Assembly (NCBI GenBank): GCA_964359785.1
Contig: CAYHWL010000045.1
Location: forward strand, 1 to 11,737
DNA: 11,737 nucleotides
Direction of reading: 5' to 3'
Source: JACQSU01 sp964359785
GTDB taxonomy: Archaea > Nanobdellota > Nanobdellia > Woesearchaeales > JAGWAF01
Within the stretch, counting starts at the first letter, position 1. Every line of letters starts with the position of its first letter. Below the pieces are notes generated by a model. That model was not told where the DNA came from. It did no database searches and saw only the letters and a list, made by a program, of their open reading frames with translations. The translations under genes and the position numbers were made by a program. Positions 1 through 7,499 of this stretch are shown piece by piece.

Positions 1-356
1 TGGTCTTTGTCTTATTCTCTCATAAATTCTATCGGTATTCAATAAGAAAACTTTATATCCCTTTGTTAAACAGATTCAAAGCATTACCATGCTATGATAA
101 CACAGAAACTTTAGCTTATCTATCAACACATCCTAAATCAGATTCAAAAAAGAGGGTGTCCGTAGACTCATGCGTGCACTGAGAGGATAAGGATGGAAAC
201 TCGCAGTTTACGTCAGCCAGATAGAGAAAAAGAGGTTGTTCAAGAAAAAATTTTATCAGCCAAACTAATAATTCGATGAGCTTTTGAAACAAAAATCAGC
301 AGAAAACCCCTTACGGACGGTCGGACAGGACACCAGCATTGCATCTGCAATAAATT
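1..356. other. Non-coding flank with no convincing gene
   Basis: I find no supported gene here. One 28-codon plus-strand ORF (193-279, starting METRSLRQ) follows a purine-rich GAGAGG at a usable distance, but it resembles nothing I know and is probably chance or a remnant. GGTGTCC at 155-161 is matched by its reverse complement GGACACC at 328-334, and ACGGAC at 313-318 complements GTCCGT at 158-163. This could be the ends of a small decayed mobile element, but only 7-base matches are seen. A short dyad, ATTGCATCTGCAAT (338-351), lies just downstream of the nuclease gene. It has no T-run on the minus strand, so it is not a convincing terminator. Confidence 0.5.
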
Positions 357-1241
357 TCATCTTTTAAAATAAGGACGAATCTTTTCAAGTTTCTTTCTTC
401 CGATGCCTTTCACCTTCAACAAGTCCTCTACATCCTTGTACGGCCGGCCCGCAATAATTCTTTCCGCGAGCACTGGCCCAATACCTTTAATGGACATCAG
501 TTCATCCTTGCTGGCCTTGTTAATGTCAAGCATCGTCTGACGACTCTCGCCCTTCTTTGTCTGCTCTTGAATACCTTTTAGCTCCTGGTCTTCGCGGCGT
601 TGTTTTCCCCGAAGATCAGCAAGCTTTTCGGGATTGCTTTTTGCCCAAATCCCTGTTCTTTTGAGCATGGCGGAATTCTCTAAATCACGAAGTCTTTCTT
701 TCATCTCCTTACTTGATGTTCCATCAGGTGTCTGCCGTGCTGTTCCGTAAGTGCGTGCCAAACCATTCTTCACAAGCAAACTCGCCAGATCATCACCGGC
801 AGAAGTAGTAATAAAGCCATATATTCTTCCCTTTGCGGATCGGCCCATTGCCGAAGCAAAGGTCGTATTCAGAGTAAAAGGTCTTGCTAAAGCAGTTTCA
901 ACAAACTTTTTTGCTTCATTACCAAAATAAATGGTTTGCTGCACACTCGGCAGACCAAAATATCTTGTCTGCTCACGGACACGCATCGCATCACCTTTTG
1001 TCCCAGCAGAAGTTTCAGGGCAATCTACAAAGTATAATCTGACGTGAAATTCCTTGCCATCAGCTTTCACATGAAAACTGTCGCCATCATTTCCTGGATC
1101 ATTAACCAAACGCACATTCGTGAATTGCTGCATGTCTGATGCTAATATTTGTTCGTTCCCCCCCAAAAAAATTGAAACGACTGCTAAAAAAAATCCTATA
1201 CCTGTAAAGTATTTTTTGTACATTAATGTAAAATAATTCAT
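357..1241 (-). CDS. Exported thermonuclease (SNase-like) with C-terminal helix-hairpin-helix
   Basis: This is predicted to be an exported DNA/RNA-degrading nuclease of the staphylococcal nuclease fold. Residues are numbered from a possible TTG start at 1250. An N-terminal hydrophobic stretch (about 17-38, ending near ILAS) looks like a signal peptide. The SNase domain follows, with DGDSF at 55-59 and RLYFVDCPE at 71-79, which places R71, D76 and E79 on the R35, D40 and E43 of the staphylococcal enzyme. MGRSAKGRIYGF (135-146) supplies the second catalytic arginine. A charged linker leads to a ComEA-like HhH unit (241-295: LDINKAS, IKGIGP, VKGIGRKKLEKI) expected to bind DNA. The catalytic set looks intact. 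The upstream gene's TAG is at 1251-1253, directly abutting the possible TTG at 1250. I chose ATG at 1241 as the more usual codon, but no strong ribosome site decides it. A T7G7 run lies in the signal region. It is the last gene of the cluster. Confidence 0.85.
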   Translation of the reverse strand: MNYFTLMYKKYFTGIGFFLAVVSIFLGGNEQILASDMQQFTNVRLVNDPGNDGDSFHVKADGKEFHVRLYFVDCPETSAGTKGDAMRVREQTRYFGLPSVQQTIYFGNEAKKFVETALARPFTLNTTFASAMGRSAKGRIYGFITTSAGDDLASLLVKNGLARTYGTARQTPDGTSSKEMKERLRDLENSAMLKRTGIWAKSNPEKLADLRGKQRREDQELKGIQEQTKKGESRQTMLDINKASKDELMSIKGIGPVLAERIIAGRPYKDVEDLLKVKGIGRKKLEKIRPYFKR

Positions 1242-1250
1242 ATATTTCAA

Positions 1251-1934
1251 CTATTTAAGCTTAACCAATCGAATAAACCGCTCAGCCACGTCCGGGATTT
1301 GAGTACAGTCATACCGGTCAGGACTGATGAATGGTATCGGGTGCAATGGGGTCTGTGAAGCAACTGCAATTATCTCAAATCGCTGTCCATTTCCTCCCGC
1401 GAAGAATGCTCCAGCATGCCATTTTCCGTCTTGATCAGGCATCAGAGGAATCGGTTCTTGCAGCCAGCAATTACTTGAATCAACAGGTCTGACAAACAGA
1501 TAGTTGTAGAGTTTGGGATTTTTCACTTGACCATTTATACTCATTTTCGGTTCAACCTTTGCGATCAGCAGGTCTTTACCAATATAAAGTGCTGCTATAG
1601 CAATTAAAGGCGAGAGCACTATAGAAATAAGCCATATCTTTTTCTTTTTGAACATTTTTATAACATAGAGGATCAAAGAGAGTATCAGAACAGACAAAAA
1701 ATAATAACTCACCAAATCCAACCCGTCTCCGGGTCTGTAAATTGTTAACAAAGAACTATCAATTTCTATTTCACGATGTTTTTGAAATATAATCTTGTCT
1801 AATAAAAATGCTGTGAAATAACAAATGATAGCTGAAAAAATATAGTCGTTTAGTTTCCCGCCAATTTTAGAATTGATCGCATTCTTTTTGGCAGGGTCAC
1901 TCCTTTTCCCTTTTCGAGTATTTTTTTTCTTCAT
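1251..1934 (-). CDS. Polytopic membrane protein with C-terminal W/QDGxW domain
   Basis: I recognise no named family for this 227-residue protein. A very basic N-terminus (about 1-28) is followed by three hydrophobic spans (about 29-50, 74-94 and 101-119) and a soluble C-terminal domain (about 131-195). That domain carries INGQVKNPK, YLFVRP, CWLQEPIPLMPDQDGKW, FFAGG and FEIIAVAS. It clearly parallels the domain of the lipoprotein encoded just upstream, so the two are likely paralogues in domain content with different anchors. The domain looks beta-rich and is probably a binding or interaction module outside the inner membrane. The ATG at 1934 has only a weak purine-rich site, and the gene sits 22 bases after its upstream neighbour's stop, so translational coupling is plausible. 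A run of eight A residues lies in the first codons. Confidence 0.75.
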   Translation of the reverse strand: MKKKNTRKGKRSDPAKKNAINSKIGGKLNDYIFSAIICYFTAFLLDKIIFQKHREIEIDSSLLTIYRPGDGLDLVSYYFLSVLILSLILYVIKMFKKKKIWLISIVLSPLIAIAALYIGKDLLIAKVEPKMSINGQVKNPKLYNYLFVRPVDSSNCWLQEPIPLMPDQDGKWHAGAFFAGGNGQRFEIIAVASQTPLHPIPFISPDRYDCTQIPDVAERFIRLVKLK

Positions 1935-1956
1935 GACTTAAGCTTTCATTCTATTT

Positions 1957-2379
1957 TTATCGTGCACGTCTGACAGTTACGATGTCTGACCGCACTACAT
2001 CTTTCGGCAATTCGGGAAGCATTTGCCCTTCCTCTAATTTATCTTTTGTCACAATTGCAGCTATCTCAAAGGATTCTCCTATACCTTTAGTCTCTGTGCC
2101 GAAATAGCAAAGCGTCTGCCATGTGCCATCCTGATTAGGAGGCGAGGGAATACGTTGAACCCACCACAGGTTTGTAAGTAACGGATGAACCAGCACATAG
2201 ACCTGAGCTTTTGGATTAGATACCTTGCCGTTAACTATTTCAGTAAGTCCAACTTCGGCATTCTGCTGCGGAGATTCGATCTGAATCCTGACATCTGCCA
2301 GTATCTTTTCAGTCTTGTTGCATGAAAATAATAATATTAAGCATGTAATACCCAGTAACGACATCTTCCTTACTGACAT
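1957..2379 (-). CDS. Small lipoprotein with the same W/QDGxW domain
   Basis: This is a predicted lipoprotein of 140 residues. The N-terminus MSVRK plus a hydrophobic stretch ends in LFSC, giving Cys20 as the lipidation site. Phe at -2 is slightly unusual for a lipobox. The mature part contains VNGKVSNPK, VYVLVHP, LWWVQRIPSPPNQDGTW, YFG and FEIAAIV. These align in order with the C-terminal domain of the protein encoded at 1251-1934. The pattern is GxVxNPK, Y-x-[LF]-V-x-P, W-x-Q-x-P-x-P, QDGxW, then FEIxA. I recall similar domains in other bacterial proteins but cannot name the family. An excellent ribosome site (GGGAGG, 5 bases before the ATG) makes the start secure. The function is unknown; a periplasmic or outer-membrane binding role is inferred. 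Confidence 0.8.
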   Translation of the reverse strand: MSVRKMSLLGITCLILLFSCNKTEKILADVRIQIESPQQNAEVGLTEIVNGKVSNPKAQVYVLVHPLLTNLWWVQRIPSPPNQDGTWQTLCYFGTETKGIGESFEIAAIVTKDKLEEGQMLPELPKDVVRSDIVTVRRAR

Positions 2380-2384
2380 AATTA

Positions 2385-2390
2385 CCTCCC
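2385..2390 (-). promoter_or_regulatory. Strong ribosome binding site
   Basis: GGGAGG on the minus strand lies 5 bases upstream of the ATG at 2379. It is among the clearest Shine-Dalgarno sites in the window and fixes the lipoprotein start. It suggests this gene is translated independently of the DUF1598 gene upstream. Confidence 0.75.
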
Positions 2391-2435
2391 TTTATTTGGG
2401 GTTAGAAGTTCTCCGGATTCTTCCATATTTTGCCC

Positions 2436-2464
2436 TTATAATAGATTCATAAAACTATTTCCAA
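2436..2464 (-). promoter_or_regulatory. Possible sigma-70-type promoter for the lipoprotein gene
   Basis: The 95-base gap 2380-2474 is the longest in the cluster between 357 and 5007. On the minus strand it holds TTGGAA (2464-2459) and TTATAA (2441-2436) separated by 17 bases. An overlapping TATTAT at 2443-2438 has 15-base spacing. Both boxes deviate from consensus, so this is only a candidate internal promoter that would let the last three genes be expressed separately. I see no terminator hairpin with a T-run in the gap. Confidence 0.22.
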
Positions 2465-2474
2465 GTTATCCTGC

Positions 2475-3800
2475 CTAAAATTTCCAGTAAAGCGAGTCGG
2501 CAGAAGGTCTTGCTTTAATGATCGCCTTTCTAATGCTTGCGATGCCTCCTGTCTTATCCAAAACAAAACTGTTTTCTTTAACGTTTATATTGATGTCAAC
2601 CCCTCCACAACTCGGCAGCCACAAATATAATACTTCGTAGCCCACTTTGGTATCTTTTCGGTTGCTGAACTCTTTTATGCTTGATATGCCCGGAAGTGTG
2701 CGTTCCACATGAGTGTTCTGCACGGGGAATTGATTCATCAGATAATCGAGATTTATCCCTGCCTCAGAAAAAGCCTCTCTGTATTTCAATATCCTTGAGA
2801 GGGCAACAAATCTGAAGAGCCCCTCAAGTTCCGTGTAAACCGGCCTTGCCTTCGCAATCTCGGCGTATTTTGAAGAAAAATTATCTGCAAACCTTTGAGC
2901 AAGGGGATTCGGCCTTCCGGTTCCTGCCACCTTGCCCCTCTTGGTCAAGAATTCTTCTTCATTAAGCAGGATCACATCGGATTTTTCTATATGTATAACT
3001 CCCTTGTCCTCAAAAAAACTGTTTTCTCCGGGATAGAACCAGAACCTGTTCATTGATGATAATGGAACAGAGATAGGTTTACCATCTTCAATCTCTTTAC
3101 GGACAATATTCAAAGTCATGTCTGTCAGACTTGTAAACCCATCAATACCTAACGTTTCAGAACCGTCAACAAGTCGCTTCATGTAATAATCGGCATCCAC
3201 CGTCACCTTGGCGAAATGGCTGTCGTATGGAATACCCATGACCCTAACCGTTTGAGGTCGACCGCAGACATTGCGCCACATGCCAAGGTCTTTTTTAACG
3301 CTGTCAGAATTTGACCTACTGAAGATTCGTCCCGCAATCTCATGGAGGTTATTCAATACTGTGGGATCAGGGTCGATTGAACAACCGGGATTTGAATAAT
3401 AATAAGTTCCTTCTTTCAACTCAGCATATTTCATCCATGTATTTCTTAAGGCGATCACAAAATCTTCAAGATAAAGCGGAGGTAATGTATCATCAATCTT
3501 GCCATTAAGAATAATATCCCCGCTTTTCTCATCTATCACGTAACCGGCTATCTTTTTAATACCGCATATCTGAAAAATACTTTCAGTGCATGCCCCTTTT
3601 GCCATGCATTCCTCGGTCTTCTCCTGTAAGACCTTCAGAGAGACAGCCCGGCCGTTATCGAAATTCTCAGGGATCGCAGAAACTTGTTTTGCCGGATTCG
3701 TTACCACTGTCTTTGACTCCTTATTACTACAGGAAATAATCGAAATCAAAAAGACAATACTTAAAATAGTTATCCCTGTAACTGAGCGTATCCCTTTCAT
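2475..3800 (-). CDS. DUF1598-family lipoprotein
   Basis: This is a 441-residue predicted lipoprotein. From the ATG at 3800 a basic N-terminus (MKGIR) leads into a hydrophobic run ending IISC, with Cys24 as the lipid anchor. The body matches what I recall of the DUF1598 family. It has a cysteine/Asp motif, GCSIDPDP (139-146); a core with CGRPQTVRVMGIPYDSHFAKV and VDADYYMKRL (about 179-210); RFWFYPGE near 252-259; and a C-terminal region with RFADNFSSKYAEI and PVYTELEGLFR (303-330). The biochemical function of the family is unknown to me. The last 45 or so residues carry a tail (GGV...GG...IRKAII..RP...LYWKF) shared with the neighbouring hydrolase. I rejected longer starts back to 3857 because those would precede the signal peptide and overlap the upstream gene. 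AGAGGA just before 3800 supports the chosen start. The gap from the upstream stop is 25 bases. Confidence 0.82.
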   Translation of the reverse strand: MKGIRSVTGITILSIVFLISIISCSNKESKTVVTNPAKQVSAIPENFDNGRAVSLKVLQEKTEECMAKGACTESIFQICGIKKIAGYVIDEKSGDIILNGKIDDTLPPLYLEDFVIALRNTWMKYAELKEGTYYYSNPGCSIDPDPTVLNNLHEIAGRIFSRSNSDSVKKDLGMWRNVCGRPQTVRVMGIPYDSHFAKVTVDADYYMKRLVDGSETLGIDGFTSLTDMTLNIVRKEIEDGKPISVPLSSMNRFWFYPGENSFFEDKGVIHIEKSDVILLNEEEFLTKRGKVAGTGRPNPLAQRFADNFSSKYAEIAKARPVYTELEGLFRFVALSRILKYREAFSEAGINLDYLMNQFPVQNTHVERTLPGISSIKEFSNRKDTKVGYEVLYLWLPSCGGVDININVKENSFVLDKTGGIASIRKAIIKARPSADSLYWKF

Positions 3801-3825
3801 ATTTCCTCTTGCTGCCTCTTGTCTT

Positions 3826-5007
3826 TCACTTATAATCCCAATAAAGAGTGTTATCACCCGGCTTCGAGTTGATAATCTTCTTCTTAATCTCCGCCCCGCC
3901 CTTGCCTATTTTTACAGGCTTAGGATCCATCAAAACCCCACCTTCCTTTGTTTTGTTGTCCTTAACACCCAAAATCACATCCGCCCCAAATTTTCTTGCC
4001 TCACGCTGCAAGAAGCCGTCATCCTTGTAAAAATCTACCCGTTTGACATTGACCTTGCCCAAACTGTTTACCATATTCTTATACATCAAGTCCGCCTCCC
4101 GTCCCTTGCCCACGATAAGTGCCCTGTGTTTTTCATTAACTGTTTCAGTCAGGGTTTGCGCCTCAGTTAAGGATTTGCCGGAATAATCGGAACCTGGAGA
4201 AACAAAGTAAGAAGGAATGCTGTAATATGTGGGGAAATCTCTATCACGAAAGGCAGAATGCTTTATATCTCTACCGATTACAAAACTTGAATTTTTAAAA
4301 TAACTCGGTAACGGATGCTTCTCCTCAGGGCAATTATAGTGGTAATACTTGTCAAAGCCAAAATGATCGATTTCAGTATCAACAGGCCTCCGCTCCTTTT
4401 TATAAAAATGAAACTCAATCTTATTACTGAACCCAGGAGTGCTTAATTTCGGGAAATGCCTATATTTAGCAATTCCGTCTCCATCATTTATATGAAAAAA
4501 CACCTTGCCAACACGCTCTTCTCCGAGAGCTTTACGAAGCGGATGATTGAAAAAAACGCTTTCAGGAGAACCATAACAATGAAGATTGCCTACGTTGACA
4601 TCTTTCGTCCTTGAAAGAAAATTGATCGTCTCACTTGATCCCCAGCTATGCGCATGGAGGCGGTTAATATTTTTGCCTTTTAACTCGTCAAATTTCTTTA
4701 TAGTTCCTGTCGGGATTCCAATCTTTGCAAGGGCCGCCTTTGCATAGTCCATTTTGTCGCTACCCTCGCTTATCACAATTACTTTATCGAAGTGGTAGTT
4801 TGTCAGGATCTCTTTGACTTCAGTCGCATCCCAATCCGCGCCTACTCCAAGAACCAAAACATCCTGATAATCCCAATGGTCAGAATTGTTACTATTTTTA
4901 AGAAAATTAGACTGTGCATTAATATCTGCACACTTGATAATAACAACACCAAACACCAGGAAAGAAAAGAGAATACTTAAGGGAGCCAATCTGTTTAATT
5001 TCACCAT
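3826..5007 (-). CDS. Exported lipase-like alpha/beta-hydrolase candidate with shared C-terminal tail
   Basis: This looks like an exported serine hydrolase of the alpha/beta type. Residues are numbered from a possible TTG start at 5016. A hydrophobic segment (about 10-30) resembles a signal peptide or membrane anchor. The nucleophile-elbow-like motif is AHSWGSSE (122-129), giving Ser124 in the [AG]HSxG context used by many lipases. GSPES (149-153), DGD (178-180) and DHFGFDKYYH (217-226) offer Asp and His partners, but the triad is inferred, not proven. Residues 60-90 and 298-350 look like alternating beta/alpha elements. The final 40 or so residues (GGVLMDPK, GKGGAEIKKKII, LYWDYK) match the tail of the DUF1598 lipoprotein encoded next. 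ATG at 5007 is preferred over TTG at 5016, though neither has a strong ribosome site. The substrate is unknown; lipid or another envelope ester is a guess. Confidence 0.6.
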   Translation of the reverse strand: MVKLNRLAPLSILFSFLVFGVVIIKCADINAQSNFLKNSNNSDHWDYQDVLVLGVGADWDATEVKEILTNYHFDKVIVISEGSDKMDYAKAALAKIGIPTGTIKKFDELKGKNINRLHAHSWGSSETINFLSRTKDVNVGNLHCYGSPESVFFNHPLRKALGEERVGKVFFHINDGDGIAKYRHFPKLSTPGFSNKIEFHFYKKERRPVDTEIDHFGFDKYYHYNCPEEKHPLPSYFKNSSFVIGRDIKHSAFRDRDFPTYYSIPSYFVSPGSDYSGKSLTEAQTLTETVNEKHRALIVGKGREADLMYKNMVNSLGKVNVKRVDFYKDDGFLQREARKFGADVILGVKDNKTKEGGVLMDPKPVKIGKGGAEIKKKIINSKPGDNTLYWDYK

Positions 5008-5037
5008 TTTCTTCAACCGATGCCTATCAGGGAAAAT

Positions 5038-5139
5038 TTATTTGCCATGTGGAAAACCTTCTCCTCTTTGACCGGGCGGCATAGTCATCCATGGAGGAAT
5101 GTCAGGCGGCTTACCTCTGCTTCCCCCGAATTTATTCAT
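5038..5139 (-). CDS. Tiny Pro/Gly-rich ORF coupled to the KAP NTPase stop
   Basis: This is a 33-codon ORF whose ATG (5139-5137) overlaps the TGA of the KAP gene (5138-5136) in an ATGA arrangement typical of translational coupling. The peptide starts MNKFGGSRGK and contains PPDIPPWMTMPPGQRG. It is rich in Pro, Gly and basic residues and has no signal peptide or membrane span. It ends at a TAA (5040-5038), 30 bases before the hydrolase ATG. It fills nearly all of what would otherwise be a 120-base gap. It is too short for family assignment. It could be a real small partner peptide of the NTPase, a coupling leader for the hydrolase gene, or chance. Conservation in relatives would decide. Confidence 0.4.
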   Translation of the reverse strand: MNKFGGSRGKPPDIPPWMTMPPGQRGEGFPHGK

Positions 5140-6338
5140 ACTACATTCAATTTCAGCAGATCATCATAAGTAAATCTGACACCAGTGCGGAATGTCTCGC
5201 CGATTTCGTTGTTAAACTCTGTAAGTAAATTTCTCTGCGAAGGATTCTGTATAATTAGCCTTCCTTTATTCTTCAAAACCCTCATTTCTTTCTGATCATT
5301 AATGATTGAAAAAATGGCTATTTGTTTTTTCCAATCGCTATTGATTGCGGCAGCGGCTTCAGGGTATTTCTTTTCATATAACTTGACGGCAAGGCGATAA
5401 TTATTAAATCTCTTTATCGCCCTGCGCGGATTATTAGAGAAAAAGGGCCTCATTATCGTACGCGCCTCCGGAACAACGTCAGAAAACTTTTCAATTATCC
5501 ATTTATCAAATTCTGAGACTGCCGGAACAGGAATCCGGAAATGAAGCTGAAAGAATTTATGAATAATATGTCCATCCAACGCACTTTCATTCATTGTCTT
5601 TGGAAGGATTGCTTTCATAGTCTCATTTAAATTAAGGCCATAAATAAAAAAACATCTTGTTCCCATCATAATCTCTATCCTCTTAAGAGAATAAAGGAAG
5701 GTTTCTATTTTATCGGGCTCCACCCTGTCGATATCATCTATAAAAACAACGAGTGCACTATTCTGATTATTCTGCTTTGTTTCGCACCTATCATCGCCAC
5801 AATAAAGTATTGCCTTCATAATTTCATCCGATTTTTCGAGAAAAAATTTATTTGGGATTCTTTTTTCATTATTAGAACGCCTGAATGGATGCTTCAGTTT
5901 TGGAACTTTTATTATCCACCGAAACTCAAGAGCATCGAACGCGTTCTTAAGACTTTCGGCACATAAATGCCACTTTATTTTTGACCCTATGTGAAGAATT
6001 AACTGATAATAGAAAGCATTTTCTAATTCTTCCGCATCTTGATTTTTCCATGCATCAAACCAAAATGTCTTACAAAGCCTGAAATCAGGAGGTACACAGT
6101 TGTGTTCGCAGTTGTTCTCGCGCCGGTAAATATGCGAACTCTTTTGTTCGATAAGGAGTTTAATCCTTCTCATCAGAGTCGTTTTGCCACTCCCGAATTC
6201 GCCATCAATCAATATCGTGATAGGCGGTCGGACCTTACTATCCATGATGGTTTGGGAAATAACATCGGCATATTGGTCAAAATCAAAGAAAAGCTGCTCT
6301 TGACTCTCTATAGGTGTATCCCTGGTAATCATTGTCAA
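5136..6338 (-). CDS. KAP-family P-loop NTPase
   Basis: This is a 400-residue cytoplasmic NTPase of the KAP family, named for Kidins220/ARMS and the F-plasmid phage-exclusion protein PifA. Visible motifs in order are YADVI near 23-27; Walker A GEFGSGKTT (46-54); the KAP-typical FWFDAWKNQDAEE (92-104); Walker B VVFIDDIDR (197-205) with tandem acidic residues; and NPRRAIKRFNN (303-313), the family's C-terminal Arg/Lys motif. Many KAP proteins carry membrane spans inserted between Walker A and B; I see none here. A cysteine/histidine group (C77, H79, C81, C89) could bind metal. The TTG at 6338 follows AAGGG at good spacing, whereas ATG at 6332 is too far from it, so I kept TTG. The gap to the preceding OmpA gene is 9 bases. 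It probably gives the membrane complex an ATP-dependent cytoplasmic switch; this role is inferred. Confidence 0.88.
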   Translation of the reverse strand: MTMITRDTPIESQEQLFFDFDQYADVISQTIMDSKVRPPITILIDGEFGSGKTTLMRRIKLLIEQKSSHIYRRENNCEHNCVPPDFRLCKTFWFDAWKNQDAEELENAFYYQLILHIGSKIKWHLCAESLKNAFDALEFRWIIKVPKLKHPFRRSNNEKRIPNKFFLEKSDEIMKAILYCGDDRCETKQNNQNSALVVFIDDIDRVEPDKIETFLYSLKRIEIMMGTRCFFIYGLNLNETMKAILPKTMNESALDGHIIHKFFQLHFRIPVPAVSEFDKWIIEKFSDVVPEARTIMRPFFSNNPRRAIKRFNNYRLAVKLYEKKYPEAAAAINSDWKKQIAIFSIINDQKEMRVLKNKGRLIIQNPSQRNLLTEFNNEIGETFRTGVRFTYDDLLKLNVV

Positions 6339-6347
6339 TATAGGCCC

Positions 6348-6941
6348 TTATAAGTGCGATAGGGATGCAAAGGTTTCATCAACAGCTATACCAATTTCAA
6401 CCCTTCGATTATCGGCATCATCATGTGTTAGCGGTTTTGTGTCCCTAAATCCTCTGAGCAGTATTTTATATTTTTTCGGTGGTAAGGCCGACTTCGTTTG
6501 CTGTGATAATGCGTTATCGACGGAATTGAAAATAAACATCGCACGTCGCAATGAAAGGTCCATATTAAGGTCCATCAAACCCTTCCTTTTATACTCTTGC
6601 TTATCAGTATGTCCTGATATCGTTACATAAAACTGTCTACTCCGATCATCCTTATTCAGGTAATCGGTAATCAATTTTGTGACTCGAGCAATTTGAGCGT
6701 TACTAATATTATTAGTCTCTGCTTCACCAGGTTTAAATCGACATATGACGAAAGACCGTTCACCAATTGAAGATATCGATGTCTTGACATTCAGCTGCCC
6801 TAACTCTTCGGCAAATATTTCGAGGGCTCTTGTTCTCGTATCCTGCTGGTTAACATAAGCAACAACTAATGTCACAACTACAACGGCTGCTATTACAACA
6901 TTATAGATAATACTTTTTGACATAGCATCTGCTTTATTCAT
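6348..6941 (-). CDS. Membrane-anchored OmpA-like protein without channel aspartate
   Basis: This 197-residue protein has one N-terminal membrane span (about 11-30, YNVVIAAVVVVTLVVAYV) and a periplasmic OmpA C-like domain. The domain motifs are ISGHTDK (108-114), LNMDLSLRRA (125-134), RGFRDTKP (163-170) and the family-typical DNRRVEI (177-183). D113 and R133 fit the Asp and Arg that bind meso-diaminopimelate in OmpA-type domains, so peptidoglycan binding is expected. Unlike the MotB-like protein encoded at 7526-8173, its span has no aspartate, so it is unlikely to form the ion-conducting plug. It may be a second, passive cell-wall anchor. AAGGA lies 6 bases before the ATG at 6941, which secures the start. 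It sits between the three-span protein and the KAP gene in the same tight operon. Confidence 0.88.
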   Translation of the reverse strand: MNKADAMSKSIIYNVVIAAVVVVTLVVAYVNQQDTRTRALEIFAEELGQLNVKTSISSIGERSFVICRFKPGEAETNNISNAQIARVTKLITDYLNKDDRSRQFYVTISGHTDKQEYKRKGLMDLNMDLSLRRAMFIFNSVDNALSQQTKSALPPKKYKILLRGFRDTKPLTHDDADNRRVEIGIAVDETFASLSHL

Positions 6942-6960
6942 AATTTTCCTTTTACTGTAT

Positions 6961-7491
6961 TCAGCGTATAATACTTTTCTGCTGAATAAACTTTATGCAC
7001 TCATCGAGCCGTGCAGAATAATCACTCGTATAATTCTCTAAAAAAGAGGTGATGGCATCATACATCTTCTTCTTATCGTTATTGTGTATCCGCCAATACG
7101 TGAAAATGCAAGAAGAAAGTGATACTAATAACATCGCCATGAAGGCCCACATGCCCCCCGAAATTACACTGTTCATATTAATTACAAACGCAAAACTGGC
7201 CATGTACACCACATAACCGGATGTAAAATATATATATTTCTTCAAGTCATTTAATTTCCTAATTTGTGGATTCAAATTATCCATCAAAGAGTCAACATAT
7301 GCGCGACTAACGCGGATGTAATCGCCACTTGCGAAGGGAAACATTCCTTTTATTATTGCTTCTACCTCTGTTTGGTTGATCGTAAAATTCGTATCGATGA
7401 GAAAACATTTATAGAGCATTCTATAATTCAATATCAGACCTGCAAAGGCAATTATTGCAATAAAAAGATAGGAATAAAAAGGTTGCAACAT
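6961..7491 (-). CDS. Three-span membrane protein of unknown family
   Basis: I do not recognise this 176-residue protein. It has hydrophobic spans at about 5-25, 86-106 and 112-133. A soluble segment (26-85) separates the first two, and a charged C-terminal tail (134-176) contains TSFLENYTSDYS and RLDECIKFIQQ. The loop between spans 2 and 3 is only a few residues. The ATG at 7491 is chosen over an in-frame ATG at 7506 because a clear GGAGG (7504-7500) lies 8 bases before 7491, while 7506 has no comparable site. The gene sits between the MotB-like and second OmpA-like genes, 34 and 19 bases away. It is therefore most likely a structural part of the same membrane assembly. That role is inferred from position only. 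Confidence 0.78.
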   Translation of the reverse strand: MLQPFYSYLFIAIIAFAGLILNYRMLYKCFLIDTNFTINQTEVEAIIKGMFPFASGDYIRVSRAYVDSLMDNLNPQIRKLNDLKKYIYFTSGYVVYMASFAFVINMNSVISGGMWAFMAMLLVSLSSCIFTYWRIHNNDKKKMYDAITSFLENYTSDYSARLDECIKFIQQKSIIR

Positions 7492-7499
7492 TTTCACAT

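Noticed and set aside
338..351. Terminator hairpin after the nuclease gene
   Set aside because: The dyad ATTGCATCTGCAAT has a short stem, a 2-base centre and no following T-run on the minus strand.
3801..3857. Longer start for the DUF1598 protein
   Set aside because: It would place about 19 residues before a signal peptide and overlap the upstream gene. A ribosome site directly precedes the ATG at 3800.
3586..4170. 194-codon plus-strand open frame
   Set aside because: It lies antisense across two well-supported minus-strand genes with signal peptides and family motifs. Its product shows no recognisable domain and it has no good ribosome site.
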